Shown: in pieces, positions 40,950 through 49,977 of the stretch | Numbering within the stretch: the first letter of the stretch is position 1 | How the letters are laid out: each line of letters opens with the position of its first letter | DNA from: Couchioplanes caeruleus | GTDB lineage: Bacteria > Actinomycetota > Actinomycetes > Mycobacteriales > Micromonosporaceae | NCBI RefSeq assembly: GCF_003751945.1 | Contig: NZ_RJKL01000001.1 | Coordinates: forward strand, 8,140,501 to 8,204,500 | Direction of reading: 5' to 3' | Length of the DNA: 64,000 nucleotides | Notes under the pieces: model-generated | Told to the model about the DNA's origin: nothing | Databases searched by the model: none | What the model saw: the letters and a program-made list of their open reading frames with translations, nothing else | Translations under genes and position numbers: made by a program

Positions 40950-41801
40950 GTGACCGCCGTGACCGGCACCCGCTATGAGATCAGCCCCACCACGGCACGC
41001 TGGATCGTCGCCGACTTCCTCGACGCGCACCCGACGCCACGCGGGCGCTTCGTCAGCGCGGTCGTCGGCCCCGGCACCCAGCTCGCCGACGTCGGACGGG
41101 CGCTGGAACGGCAGGTCTTCGAGCGGACCTTCGGCAACGACGCCGCGGTCATGGCGGGCGAGTACGGCCCGTACGAGGCGAACAGCATCTTCTTCGTCGT
41201 GCTCGACCGCCGCCGCCGCGTCCCGGCCGGGGTGGCCCGCATGATCGAGAGCACCGGCCGGGGCGTCAAGACGATCGACGACGCGCCGCGGCACATCGGC
41301 GTCGGCACCGCCGACATCCTGGCCGCGCACGGCATGGACGGCGGACGCGTCTGGGACTGCGCGACCCTGGCCGTGCTGCCGGAGTACCGCGGCAGCCGCT
41401 CGTCGCTGATCGTCAGCTCCCTGCTCTACCGCACCTTCCTGGTCATCGGCGGGCGGCGCGGGGTCCGGCACGCGGTCGCCATGCTCGACCGCGGCGCGTA
41501 CCGCAACATCGGGATGCTCGGCACGCCGTTGCGCCCGCTCGCCGGATCGGGGCCGTTCGCCTACCTCGGTTCGCCCGAGAACCGCGCGGTGTACATGGAC
41601 TTCCCGGCGATCGCCCCGGCCGTCGCCGCGCAGGCCGCCGTGCACCGCCGCGCGGCCCGGCCCGGCCTGGCCACGCTGCGCCCGGGTGGCCTGCGCCGGA
41701 TGCTGACCCGCCGCGTCGCCGCGACGGTCTCGCGGCGCGTCGGCACCGGCCAGGACCTCGACCGCCTCATCGTCGTCCCGGACGGCGCGATACACCTGTG
41801 A
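40950..41801 (+). CDS. Autoinducer-synthase-like (GNAT clan) acyltransferase
   Basis: 283 aa from GTG 40950. ERQVFERTFGNDAAVMAGEY, FFVVLDRRRRVPAGVARMIE, VWDCATLAVLPEYRG, SSLIVSSLLYRTFLVIGGRR and YRNIGMLGTPLRPLAG follow the order of motifs in the acyl-homoserine-lactone synthase/N-acyl amino acid synthase clan, where WxxxxLAV corresponds to the WElSRfaV block of LuxI. A C-terminal Arg/Ala-rich tail of about 70 residues is extra. Family members join an acyl-ACP or acyl-CoA to an amine; LuxI uses AdoMet. Acceptor and acyl group here are unknown. Confidence 0.6.
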   Translation: MTAVTGTRYEISPTTARWIVADFLDAHPTPRGRFVSAVVGPGTQLADVGRALERQVFERTFGNDAAVMAGEYGPYEANSIFFVVLDRRRRVPAGVARMIESTGRGVKTIDDAPRHIGVGTADILAAHGMDGGRVWDCATLAVLPEYRGSRSSLIVSSLLYRTFLVIGGRRGVRHAVAMLDRGAYRNIGMLGTPLRPLAGSGPFAYLGSPENRAVYMDFPAIAPAVAAQAAVHRRAARPGLATLRPGGLRRMLTRRVAATVSRRVGTGQDLDRLIVVPDGAIHL

Positions 41802-41912
41802 CCCCCGCTTCCTCGATCGGTGGGTGAGGCGTTTGTGCTCACCGATGCCGGGGTACCCGACGGAGATCACGGCGCGGGCGGGGCGCCGTGCAACAGCCTC
41901 AGGAGGTGGCCG

Positions 41913-42890
41913 ATGCGCACGCTGGGCGGGCGGTACCAGCTCGTACAGCGCATCGGCATCGGCGGGATGTCCGAGGTGTGGCGCGGCCACGACCGGGTGC
42001 TGGACCGGCCGGTAGCCGTGAAGATCATGGCGCCGGCCGTGGAGGGCACGCTCGGCGACGTGAACGGCGTCGAGCTCGTCCGCACCGAGGCACGCTCCGC
42101 GGCCCGGCTGGCACATCCCAACGTCGCCGGCGTGCACGACTTCGGCACGTCGCCGGCGCCGGGCCGGGAGGTCCCGTACATCGTCATGGAGCTGGTCGAG
42201 GGGCAGACCCTCATGGAGCACCTCGCCGGTGGCCGGCTCGACTGGCGCATCGCCGTGCGGATCTGCGCCGAGGTCGCGGCGGCGCTGGCCGCCGCGCACG
42301 CCGAGCAGGTCGTGCACCGCGACGTCAAGCCCGCCAACATCATGCTCACCCCGTCCGGGGCGAAGGTCCTCGACTTCGGGATCGCGGCCTCCACCGGCAC
42401 CCCCGACCCCGATCCGGACGGCCCGGTCATGGGTACGCCGGCCTATGTCGCACCGGAACGCTTCGAGGGCCTGCCCGCCACCCCGGCCTCCGACATGTAC
42501 TCGCTCGGCGTGCTGCTCTATCACTGCCTTTCCGGCCGGCTGCCCTGGAACGCCGAGTCCGGCACCGCGCTCGTGTACGCCCAGCGCTACCGCGACCCGG
42601 ACCCGCTGCCGCCCGTCGACGGCCTCGCGACCGAGGTGGTCGACCTGTGCTCGCGGTGCCTGCACAAGGACCCGGCGGAGCGACCGACCGCGCTGGTCGC
42701 GGCCCTGCTGCTGGCCGAGGCGGTGGACGCCCGCGTCTACGTCCCGCTGGCCGACCTGGGCACCCGGATGCCCCGCCCGTCGACGCTGTCGCCGTGGGAC
42801 GAGCGGGCGGCGCAGGCGTCGACGGACATGGCGCTGCCGGTGGACCAGGAGACGATCGTGCAGGAACGCCCCGGCCGTCACCGCGCCTGA
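41913..42890 (+). CDS. Soluble Ser/Thr protein kinase
   Basis: 325 aa, a complete Hanks-type kinase domain: RIGIGGMSEVWRGHD (glycine loop), VAVKIMAP (ATP Lys), VVHRDVKPANIML (catalytic loop, about residue 133), VLDFGIAAS (DFG), GTPAYVAPE and DMYSLGVLLYHCLSG. No membrane helix or PASTA repeats, so it is cytosolic. The tail ends DQETIVQERPGRHRA, with an acidic Thr motif like those in the large membrane protein at 32401. ATG 41913 has an ideal AGGAGGTGGCCG. It lies 110 bases after the acyltransferase, possibly co-transcribed. Confidence 0.92.
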   Translation: MRTLGGRYQLVQRIGIGGMSEVWRGHDRVLDRPVAVKIMAPAVEGTLGDVNGVELVRTEARSAARLAHPNVAGVHDFGTSPAPGREVPYIVMELVEGQTLMEHLAGGRLDWRIAVRICAEVAAALAAAHAEQVVHRDVKPANIMLTPSGAKVLDFGIAASTGTPDPDPDGPVMGTPAYVAPERFEGLPATPASDMYSLGVLLYHCLSGRLPWNAESGTALVYAQRYRDPDPLPPVDGLATEVVDLCSRCLHKDPAERPTALVAALLLAEAVDARVYVPLADLGTRMPRPSTLSPWDERAAQASTDMALPVDQETIVQERPGRHRA

Positions 42891-42919
42891 TCGGCGTTCC
42901 GGGGCTCCACCGCGGCGGC

Positions 42920-43789
42920 TCAGCCGCTGCGGGGAACGACGACGACCGGACGGCGGGCCCGGCGCAGCAGCCGCGCCGACACGCCGCCGAGCAGCACCCG
43001 CCGTGCCGGGCCGTAGCCGCGCGAACCGCAGAACAGCACGTCCACGTCGTCCAGCTCGGCGAGCTGGTCGACCACGTCGCCGACGCGGATCTCCCAGTCC
43101 ACGCGTGCGTCGGGCACCGACTCCGCGGCCCGGGCCAGCGACTGCTCGTAGGTCTCGCGGGCGGTGTCGAGGAAGGCGCGCTCGGCGTCCTGACCGACGA
43201 GGAACGGCAGCGCCGCGTCGGCCCCGGCCACCACCGTCGAGAGCCGGATGCGGCTGCCGGTGCGCACCGCCAGCCGCGCCGCCGCCTCCAGCGCCGCGCG
43301 GCCGTCGGGAGTGTCCACATACGCGACGCCGATGCGGCCGTACGCCCCCGGCGGCGTCTCCAGGCCCGACGGGGCCACCGCCACCGGGCACACGCTGCCG
43401 GCCAGGAGCCGGTCGGCGGTGCTGCCCGTGAAGAGCCGGTGCCGGGGACCCGCCCGCCCGGAACCCACCACGATGAGCTCCGCCCGCAGCTCCTCGGCCA
43501 GGTCGTGCAGGCCGTGCGCCGCGGAGCTCGAGGCGACGATCCGGAACTGCGCGTCCTCGGGCGCCCCGGCGAGCAGCGCGCGGGCGTCCTCCAGCACGGC
43601 CCCGGCGGCCCGGTCGCGGTCGGCGATCCACTCGGCGTCCACCCGGCCCGAGCCCAGCGCCGCGGGCGCCGGGCGTACCACCGCCACCACCAGCGGAACG
43701 CCGAGCACCGACGCCGCCCACCGGCCCAGGACCAGGGCGTCCCGGCCGGTGGCACCCCCGTCCACCCCCACGATCACCGGGCCGGTCAC
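42920..43789 (-). CDS. Tandem universal stress protein
   Basis: 289 aa, two UspA domains. Repeat 1 begins VIVGVDGGATGRDALVLGRW and has the ATP motif VGSGRAGPRHRLFTGSTADRLL. Repeat 2 begins RIGVAYVDTPDGRAALEAA and has CGSRGYGPARRVLLGGVSARLL, each a G-2x-G-9x-G(S) pattern. Such proteins bind ATP and respond to stress or dormancy in actinobacteria. GTG start overlaps the permease stop, so the two are coupled. Confidence 0.92.
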   Translation of the reverse strand: MTGPVIVGVDGGATGRDALVLGRWAASVLGVPLVVAVVRPAPAALGSGRVDAEWIADRDRAAGAVLEDARALLAGAPEDAQFRIVASSSAAHGLHDLAEELRAELIVVGSGRAGPRHRLFTGSTADRLLAGSVCPVAVAPSGLETPPGAYGRIGVAYVDTPDGRAALEAAARLAVRTGSRIRLSTVVAGADAALPFLVGQDAERAFLDTARETYEQSLARAAESVPDARVDWEIRVGDVVDQLAELDDVDVLFCGSRGYGPARRVLLGGVSARLLRRARRPVVVVPRSG

Positions 43790-45246
43790 GGGTTCCTTCC
43801 TTCCCCGCGGGCCCAGCCCGGGGTGCCGGTGTCCTCGTGGCGCAGCCGGGAGTTGCGGTAGCCGTACAGGAAGTAGATGAGCAGGCCCACCGCGAGCCAG
43901 GCGACGAACCGGACCCAGGTGTCCCACGGCAGGTCGCTCATCAGGTAGACGGCGAACAGGACGCCGAGGACGGGCAGCACCGGCGACCACGGCACCCGGT
44001 ACGGCCTCGGCATGTCGGGCCGGGTCCGGCGCAGGATGATCACGCCGATGTTGACCAGGACGAAGGCGAACAGCGTGCCGATGTTGACCAACTTGACGAT
44101 CTCGGAGAGCGGCACCAGCGCGGCCAGGATCGCGATCAGCACGCCCAGCACGACGGTGAGCTTCGCCGGCGTGCCGTAGCGCGGGTTGACCGTGGCGAGC
44201 CGCTGGGGGAGCAGGCCGTCGCGGCACATGGCGAAGAAGATGCGGGTCTGGCCGTACATGATGACCAGGACCACGCTGGTGATCGCCACGACCGCGCCGA
44301 GCGCGAGGACCGCGGCCGCCCAGCTCAGCCCGGCGCCCTGGTCGAGGGCGGCGGCCAGGGGAGCGTCGCTGCCCTCGAGCGTCTGAGGGCTGGCGATGCC
44401 GATCGCGCCGACCGCGGTGAGCACGTAGAACACCGTGCAGATCGCCAGCGAGCCGATGATCGCCTTCGGCAGGTCCCGGGCCGGGTTGCGCGCCTCCTCG
44501 CTGCCGGTGGAGACCGCGTCGAAGCCGATGTACGCGAAGAAGATGATCGCGGCCGCCGCGGTCACCCCGTCGACGCCGGACGGTGCGAACGGCTGGAAGT
44601 GGCCGGTGCTGAAGTTGACCATCGCCACCGCGATGAAGAACAACAGCACGGCGAGCTTCACCACGACCATGACCAGGTTGACCCGCGCGCTCTCGGTGAC
44701 GCCGCGGACCAGCAGCAGTGTGATCGCCAGGACGATGATCACCGCTGGGAGGTTGAAGACGCCGCCGTCCTCGGGCGACTTGGCGATGGCGTCCGGCAGG
44801 GTCCAGCCGAACGCGGCACCCAGGAAGGCGTTGAGGTTGCCGCCCCAGCCCACCGCGATCGCGGCCACGCTGACGCCGTACTCGAGGATCAGGTCCCAGC
44901 CGATGATCCAGGCGACGATCTCGCCGAGCGTGGCGTACGTGTACGTGTACGCGCTGCCGGAGACCGGGATCGACGACGCCAGCTCGGCGTACGACAGGGC
45001 CGAGAACGCGCAGGCGACGGCGGCCAGCACGAAGGACAGGATCACCGCCGGCCCGGCCACCCCGGCGCCCTCGCCGATGACGACGAAGATGCCGGTGCCG
45101 ATGATGGCGCCGACGCCCATGGCGGTGAGCTGCCAGGACCCGACGGCCTTCTTCAGGCCGTGCCCCTCCTCGGCGGTCTCGGTGATCAGCGAGCGGACGT
45201 CGCGCACCGCGAAGATGCCCGGTTTCCGGCCCGGAGTCGTTGCCAT
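43786..45246 (-). CDS. APC-superfamily amino acid permease
   Basis: 486 aa with about 12 membrane helices. The N-terminal region LTAMGVGAIIGTGIFVVIGE is the conserved substrate-binding break of cationic-amino-acid-transporter/YfnA types, and FFAYIGFDAVSTGSEEARNP is the matching helix 6 motif. It likely takes up an amino acid in symport; specificity is not predicted. Transcribed with the USP gene that follows. Confidence 0.92.
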   Translation of the reverse strand: MATTPGRKPGIFAVRDVRSLITETAEEGHGLKKAVGSWQLTAMGVGAIIGTGIFVVIGEGAGVAGPAVILSFVLAAVACAFSALSYAELASSIPVSGSAYTYTYATLGEIVAWIIGWDLILEYGVSVAAIAVGWGGNLNAFLGAAFGWTLPDAIAKSPEDGGVFNLPAVIIVLAITLLLVRGVTESARVNLVMVVVKLAVLLFFIAVAMVNFSTGHFQPFAPSGVDGVTAAAAIIFFAYIGFDAVSTGSEEARNPARDLPKAIIGSLAICTVFYVLTAVGAIGIASPQTLEGSDAPLAAALDQGAGLSWAAAVLALGAVVAITSVVLVIMYGQTRIFFAMCRDGLLPQRLATVNPRYGTPAKLTVVLGVLIAILAALVPLSEIVKLVNIGTLFAFVLVNIGVIILRRTRPDMPRPYRVPWSPVLPVLGVLFAVYLMSDLPWDTWVRFVAWLAVGLLIYFLYGYRNSRLRHEDTGTPGWARGEGRNP

Positions 45247-45577
45247 GACGCACCCTTCGCAGGGCGGCGGCCGCGCCGTGTCCGCCGCGTGTCACCACAC
45301 CCGGCGGCACCCCCGGGTGGCGGCCGACGCCGGCGCCGTACATTGTCGACCGCCGCTGTCACCGTGGCGCCCACCTGCGCGGACCGCAAGATGATCTGCG
45401 TTATCCTCCAAACTTGCCCGCTCCGCTTGCCGATCCGCGCCCGCCCGGCGTAGGTGACGTCGGCGTGCCGGCGGACTGGCTGTGCGCTGCGCTCACCCAG
45501 TTGTGCGGCAGCCTGCGGACGCGATGGCCCACGGGGTACCGTGGGCATACGGGCACGATCTTCACGAGGCAGGATGC
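45247..45577. other. Divergent intergenic region
   Basis: 331 bases between the permease (leftward) and a STAS gene (rightward). A perfect 8-bp inverted repeat GCCCACGG-GGTA-CCGTGGGC lies at 45527-45546, about 30 bases upstream of the STAS start, so it may be an operator or a leader hairpin. An AT-richer patch near 45390-45415 (TTATCCTCCAAACTTG) could hold a promoter. No gene seen. Confidence 0.4.
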
Positions 45578-45928
45578 ATGGGCGAGGCCGTCATGACCAC
45601 CCGGCGCCAGGCGGACGGCGCCATCGTGGTCGACGTGCGCGGCACGCTGGACGCGGCCACGGTGGACGCCTTGCGGGACGCCCTGGTCGGCGCCCTGCAC
45701 GCGGAACGGCCCGCCGTCATGATCGTCGATCTCACCTTCGTGACCTTCATGGACTCGCTGGGCGTCGGGGTGCTGGTCACCGGCTACAACACCGCCCGCG
45801 AGACCGGCACCCGGTTCGTGCTGCGCAATCCCAGCGAATTCGTGCACCGGCAGCTCCGCGTCACCGGCCTCGCCGAGATGTTCGGGCTGGACGCCGCCCC
45901 GTCCAGCCCGCAGACGTACACCCCCTGA
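45578..45928 (+). CDS. STAS-domain anti-sigma factor antagonist
   Basis: 116 aa. GAIVVDVRGTLDAATVDALRD, VMIVDLTFVTFMDSLGVGVL and the C-terminal LRVTGLAEMFGLD make a complete STAS domain; Ser of FMDSLG is the phosphorylation site. Start 45578 (MGEAV) or 45593 (MTTRR); both have a weak GAGG-type ribosome site. No anti-sigma kinase nearby. It precedes the esterase operon by 28 bases and may be its first gene. Confidence 0.85.
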   Translation: MGEAVMTTRRQADGAIVVDVRGTLDAATVDALRDALVGALHAERPAVMIVDLTFVTFMDSLGVGVLVTGYNTARETGTRFVLRNPSEFVHRQLRVTGLAEMFGLDAAPSSPQTYTP

Positions 45929-45956
45929 TCGACCGCATACCGGTTAAGGTTCCGAC

Positions 45957-46979
45957 ATGGAGCCAGCGGCCGGAGCATGGTGCACCGCGACCGAGGTCGG
46001 GTTCCGGCTGCGTGACCACGAACACCGGCTGGCCGGCGCACGGCTGGAGTCCGGCGTCACCGGCGGCGACTTCCACTACCGCGACGAGATCCGTACCTGG
46101 GAGCTGCGCCTGCCCCGGCCGGCGGTGCAGCGCGTCGAATACCGGCTGACGCTCGCCCACCCCGACGGCCGCGTCGAGACCGTCGCCGACCCGGACAACC
46201 CGCGCCGGCAGGGCGAGGCGTCGGTGCTGTGCTGCCCGGACTACCGCGAACCCGGCTGGCTGAGCCTGCCCCACGGCGCCGGCCGCTGGCGTGACGTCTA
46301 CCTGCCGCTGCCGCCCGTGCACGGCGAGATGGTCGCCCGCATCTGGTCGCCGGACCTGCCCACCGACCGCGTCGTCGTCGCCCACGACGGTCCGGACTAC
46401 CACCGGCACGGAGAGCTCGGCCGCTACAGCGCCGCCATGATCGGTGCCGGGCGCGTGCCGCCGTACCATCTCGTGCTGCTTCCGCCGGGGGAGCGGCTCG
46501 AGTGGTATTCGGCCAGCCCGGCGTACGCCCGCGCGCTCGCCGGCGACGTGCTGCCCAAGATCGCCGCCGAGCTGGGCACCACCCGGCCCGTGGTGGGCGT
46601 CGGCGCCAGCCTCGGCGGGCTCGCCATGCTGCACGCCCAGCGCCGGCACCCGGCCGGGTTCGGCGGCCTGTTCCTGCAGTCGGGCAGCTTCTTCCAGCCG
46701 CGCCACGACCGGCAGGAGTCCGGCTTCCGCCGCTACCTGCGGATCGTGCGCTTCACCGGCCGGGTGGTCCGGGCCGCCGACGGTCCCGGCGTGCCGGTTG
46801 CGCTCACATGCGGCACCGTGGAGGAGAACCTCGCCAACAACCGGGACATGGCGCGTGCTTTGCGCGATCACGGGTACGCCGTGACGTTCGCGCAGGTGCC
46901 GGACGCGCACAACTGGACCGCTTGGCGGGACGCGCTCGACCCGCACCTCACCGCACTGCTGCAGAAGGTGTTCAACTAA
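45957..46979 (+). CDS. Enterochelin esterase-like alpha/beta hydrolase
   Basis: 340 aa. The N-terminal 110 residues form a CBM48/E-set-like beta domain (VEYRLTLAHPDGRVETVADP, GWLSLPHGAGRW) as in Fes/IroE esterases. The hydrolase core has VVVAHDGPDYHRHGELGRYS, the nucleophile elbow GVGASLGGLAML, a probable acid in VALTCGTVEENL and the catalytic His in VPDAHNWTAW. These enzymes hydrolyse esters of siderophore-like lactones. Directly followed, 11 bases later, by an ATP-grasp gene. Confidence 0.82.
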   Translation: MEPAAGAWCTATEVGFRLRDHEHRLAGARLESGVTGGDFHYRDEIRTWELRLPRPAVQRVEYRLTLAHPDGRVETVADPDNPRRQGEASVLCCPDYREPGWLSLPHGAGRWRDVYLPLPPVHGEMVARIWSPDLPTDRVVVAHDGPDYHRHGELGRYSAAMIGAGRVPPYHLVLLPPGERLEWYSASPAYARALAGDVLPKIAAELGTTRPVVGVGASLGGLAMLHAQRRHPAGFGGLFLQSGSFFQPRHDRQESGFRRYLRIVRFTGRVVRAADGPGVPVALTCGTVEENLANNRDMARALRDHGYAVTFAQVPDAHNWTAWRDALDPHLTALLQKVFN

Positions 46980-46990
46980 AGGAGGCGCCA

Positions 46991-48226
46991 ATGGCCGACG
47001 TCGAGCACACCATCGGACTGCTGCTGGGCACCGAGGACGACTGGCCACGGGCGTACGAGGCCCTGCTGCGCAGGGTCGGGGCGATCACCGACGGCACCGG
47101 GCGTACCCATCGCATCCGCAGTGTGCGGGTCACCATCGAGCCGTTCAACCTGCGCGCCTCGCCGCGGCACGATCTGATCATCGACCGGCTCGCGTACTGG
47201 TACTACCACCCGCGCGAGTGGCTCAAGAAGGTCGCGCTGATGAACGACGTGTACCTGCTCAACAGCCCGTTCACCTTCCAGTCCATGGAGAAGCATGCCG
47301 CGTACTGCGCGATGATGCGGCTCGGCCTCAAGGTGCCCGAGACGGTCCTGGTCCCGTTCAAGAACCCGCTCGACAACTCCCGGTACGCCTACACCTCGGC
47401 GCGCTACAACCAGCCGTTCAACCTGGACGCGCTGGCCGCGGCGGTCGGCTATCCGATGTTCATGAAGCCGTACGACGGCGGCGCCTGGGTCGGCGTGTCC
47501 AAGATCCGCAATCCGGCGGAGCTGCACGCCGCATACGACGCCTCGGGGGAGCGGCTCATGCATCTCCAGGCCGCCGTCGAGGACTACGACGTCTTCGCGC
47601 GCTCGCTCACCATCGGCCCCGAGACGATGGTGATGAAGTTCCGTCCCGACCTGCCGATGCACGAGCGCTACGCGGTCGACCACAACTTCCTCGGCGCCGC
47701 GGTCGGCGAGGAGGTCGTCACCATCTCGCGGCTGGTCAACGCCTTCTTCCGGTGGGAGTTCAACTCCTGCGAGTCGCTGGTCAAGGGCGACGACGTGCAC
47801 CCGATCGACTACGCCAACGCCTGCCCGGACGTGGCCGTGACCTCGCTGCACTACTACTTCCCGTGGGCGATGGCGGCGCTGCTGCGCTGGACCGTCTACT
47901 GCGTGGTGACCGGCCGCAGGCCCCGCCTCGACATGGACACCTCGGCCTACTTCGCCGTCGCCGACGACCCGGATCTGTCCTATGCGGAGAAGCTCGGCTG
48001 CTACCGGCGGCTCGCCGACGACTACTTCGAGACGGCCCGCTACGAGGAGTTCTGCGAGAAGCACCTTTCCCACGTCGACGAGATGGTGCACGAATGGGTC
48101 GGCTCCCCGGAGTTCCGGTCCCTGCTCGGCGAGACGGTCCGCGCCATGTACCCGCCGCACGAGCACGAACGCTTCCTCGGCCACTTCGGCGGCCTCATCG
48201 ACGCCTGGCTGCGCGAGAATGGCTGA
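46991..48226 (+). CDS. ATP-grasp ligase-like protein
   Basis: 411 aa. Central ATP-grasp features: VYLLNSPFTFQSMEKHAAYC, GLKVPETVLVP, YPMFMKPYDGGAWVGVSKIR (ATP Lys and Gly loop), a later acidic metal region and YFPWAMAALLRW. The family joins carboxylates to amines or thiols via acyl phosphate. The first 70 residues (VEHTIGLLLGTEDDWPRAYE) resemble an N-terminal pre-ATP-grasp domain. Ribosome site GGAGGCGCCA is ideal. Its 3' end overlaps the P450 start by 8 bases, so both act on one product, which is inference. Confidence 0.75.
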   Translation: MADVEHTIGLLLGTEDDWPRAYEALLRRVGAITDGTGRTHRIRSVRVTIEPFNLRASPRHDLIIDRLAYWYYHPREWLKKVALMNDVYLLNSPFTFQSMEKHAAYCAMMRLGLKVPETVLVPFKNPLDNSRYAYTSARYNQPFNLDALAAAVGYPMFMKPYDGGAWVGVSKIRNPAELHAAYDASGERLMHLQAAVEDYDVFARSLTIGPETMVMKFRPDLPMHERYAVDHNFLGAAVGEEVVTISRLVNAFFRWEFNSCESLVKGDDVHPIDYANACPDVAVTSLHYYFPWAMAALLRWTVYCVVTGRRPRLDMDTSAYFAVADDPDLSYAEKLGCYRRLADDYFETARYEEFCEKHLSHVDEMVHEWVGSPEFRSLLGETVRAMYPPHEHERFLGHFGGLIDAWLRENG

Positions 48227-49484
48227 CCTCGCCGGCACCCTGCGCTTCGCCGCGGCCCTGCACGGCCGCCGGCTGGGCTTCGTCTACCACGGGTACGTGC
48301 GCCGCGACCCGATGTCGCTGCTGCACCTGCGGCCGGGACGCGACGACCCGTACGCCATCTACCGCGGCATGCCGGTGCTCGGGCCCACCCGGCTCGGCCA
48401 CTGGGTGACGACCAGCCACGCCCTGTGCGACAGCGTGCTGCGGGACCGGCGGTTCGGCGTACGCTCCGCGGAGCTGACCGTGCCCACCCCGCCGACCGAC
48501 GGCTTCGACATGTCCTTCCTCGACCGGGACCCGCCCGACCACACCCGGCTACGCCGCCTGGCGCAGCCGGCGTTCGCCCCCAAGCGCATCGCCCGTTACC
48601 GCGCCCGCGTGGAGGCGACCGTCGACCGCCTGCTCGACGACGCGGCCACCGCAGGGGGATTCGACCTGGTGCCCGCCTTCGCGGCGCCGCTGCCGATCGC
48701 CGTCATCACCGACCTGCTCGGCGTCCCCGACGCGGACGCCGCCCGCTTCGCCCGTTACGGCGCGGTGATCGGCAGCGCCCTCGACGGCATCCGGTCGCTG
48801 ACCCACGCCGCCCGCCTCCAGGCGGCGAGGAACGACCTGCACGACCTCTTCGAGCGCCTCTTCGCCCTGCGCCGCGCCGCGCCCGCGGACGACGTGGTCA
48901 CCGCCGTCGTGGCGGCCGAGGGCGACCGCATCCGGGCCGAGGAGATGGTCCCGATGTGCATGCTGCTGCTGGTGGCAGGCTTCGAGACCACGGTCAACCT
49001 GATCGGCAACGCGGTCAACGCCCTGCTCGCGAACGCCGACCAGTGGGCGGCCCTCTGCGCCGACCCGGCCGCCCTCGCCCCGTTGGCGGTCGAGGAGACC
49101 CTGCGCTACGACCCGCCGGTCCAGCGCACCGCCCGCTGCGCCCAGCAGGACCTCGAGCTGAACGGCCGGCTCATCCGCGAGGGGCAGTTCGTGGTCACGC
49201 TCATCGGCGCGGCCAACCGCGATCCTGTGGCGTTCCCCGATCCGGACAGGTTCGACATCCACCGCAAACCGGCCGCCGAGCACCTTGCGTTCTCCAGTGG
49301 CATCCACTACTGCGTGGGCGCGCCGCTCGCCCGGATGGAGGCGACGGTCGCCCTGCAACGTCTCGCCGAACGCATGCCGGACCTGCGCCGGGCCGGTCCG
49401 CTGCGGCGGCGGGTGTCGAGCACGGTCCGCGGACCGATCAGCTTCCCCGTCCGTACGTCGGCCAAGGTCATGTCCGCCCGGTGA
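48219..49484 (+). CDS. Cytochrome P450
   Basis: 421 aa. I-helix AGFETT (about residue 252), K-helix EETLRYDPP, then FSSGIHYCVGAPLAR with heme Cys near residue 364. No redox partner is adjacent; soluble bacterial CYP of the class that uses ferredoxin and ferredoxin reductase. The 8-base overlap with the ATP-grasp gene shows coupled translation. Its role is presumably hydroxylation or coupling of the compound made by this small cluster. Confidence 0.93.
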   Translation: MADLAGTLRFAAALHGRRLGFVYHGYVRRDPMSLLHLRPGRDDPYAIYRGMPVLGPTRLGHWVTTSHALCDSVLRDRRFGVRSAELTVPTPPTDGFDMSFLDRDPPDHTRLRRLAQPAFAPKRIARYRARVEATVDRLLDDAATAGGFDLVPAFAAPLPIAVITDLLGVPDADAARFARYGAVIGSALDGIRSLTHAARLQAARNDLHDLFERLFALRRAAPADDVVTAVVAAEGDRIRAEEMVPMCMLLLVAGFETTVNLIGNAVNALLANADQWAALCADPAALAPLAVEETLRYDPPVQRTARCAQQDLELNGRLIREGQFVVTLIGAANRDPVAFPDPDRFDIHRKPAAEHLAFSSGIHYCVGAPLARMEATVALQRLAERMPDLRRAGPLRRRVSSTVRGPISFPVRTSAKVMSAR

Positions 49485-49533
49485 GCCGCGGCCGGTGCCG
49501 GGAAATGTCGGTGGGGCCGCCTAGAGTGCAGGC

Positions 49534-49977
49534 GTGTTCATCCGGATCGAGGGCGACGACCTGCCCGGGCTGCGGGGCGGGGTCGAGGCCGACGCCCTGC
49601 GGCGCGGCAACGTGCACGTGGGCGTGCAGCGCAAGGCCGACGTCGTCGATCGGTTCCCCGCGGACGCGGTGTCGGTGCGGTGGGAGCTGGAGGTCACCAG
49701 CCGCGAGGTCGACGGGCTGCTCGACGTGGGCGGCCCCTGGGCGCACGGGCGTCCCGGCGCCCGGTTCCTCTACCTGAGCTGGGGCGCCGTCGACGGGCCG
49801 GCCTTCGCCATGTTCCGGCGGGCCAAGCTCATGTTCGGTGACGTGCCCACCGCGGTGCTCCGGGCCGCCCACGACGGCGGCGGCGTGCTGGTGGGGCGCC
49901 TCGGGCTGACCGGGCCCGACGGGGGACCGCGGTGCGCCCGGGTGCGGCCGCCCGACATCGCGTGGCAGCTCGAATGA
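49534..49977 (+). CDS. DUF5990-family protein
   Basis: 147 aa from GTG 49534. MFIRIEGDDLPG, NVHVGVQRKADVVD, VSVRWELEV, GRPGARFLYLSWGAVDGPAF, RRAKLMFGD and RCARVRPPDIAW match the actinobacterial DUF5990 family, small proteins of unknown function. The last base pair run overlaps the SNF2 helicase start (ATGA), so it is the first gene of that operon. Confidence 0.8.
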   Translation: MFIRIEGDDLPGLRGGVEADALRRGNVHVGVQRKADVVDRFPADAVSVRWELEVTSREVDGLLDVGGPWAHGRPGARFLYLSWGAVDGPAFAMFRRAKLMFGDVPTAVLRAAHDGGGVLVGRLGLTGPDGGPRCARVRPPDIAWQLE

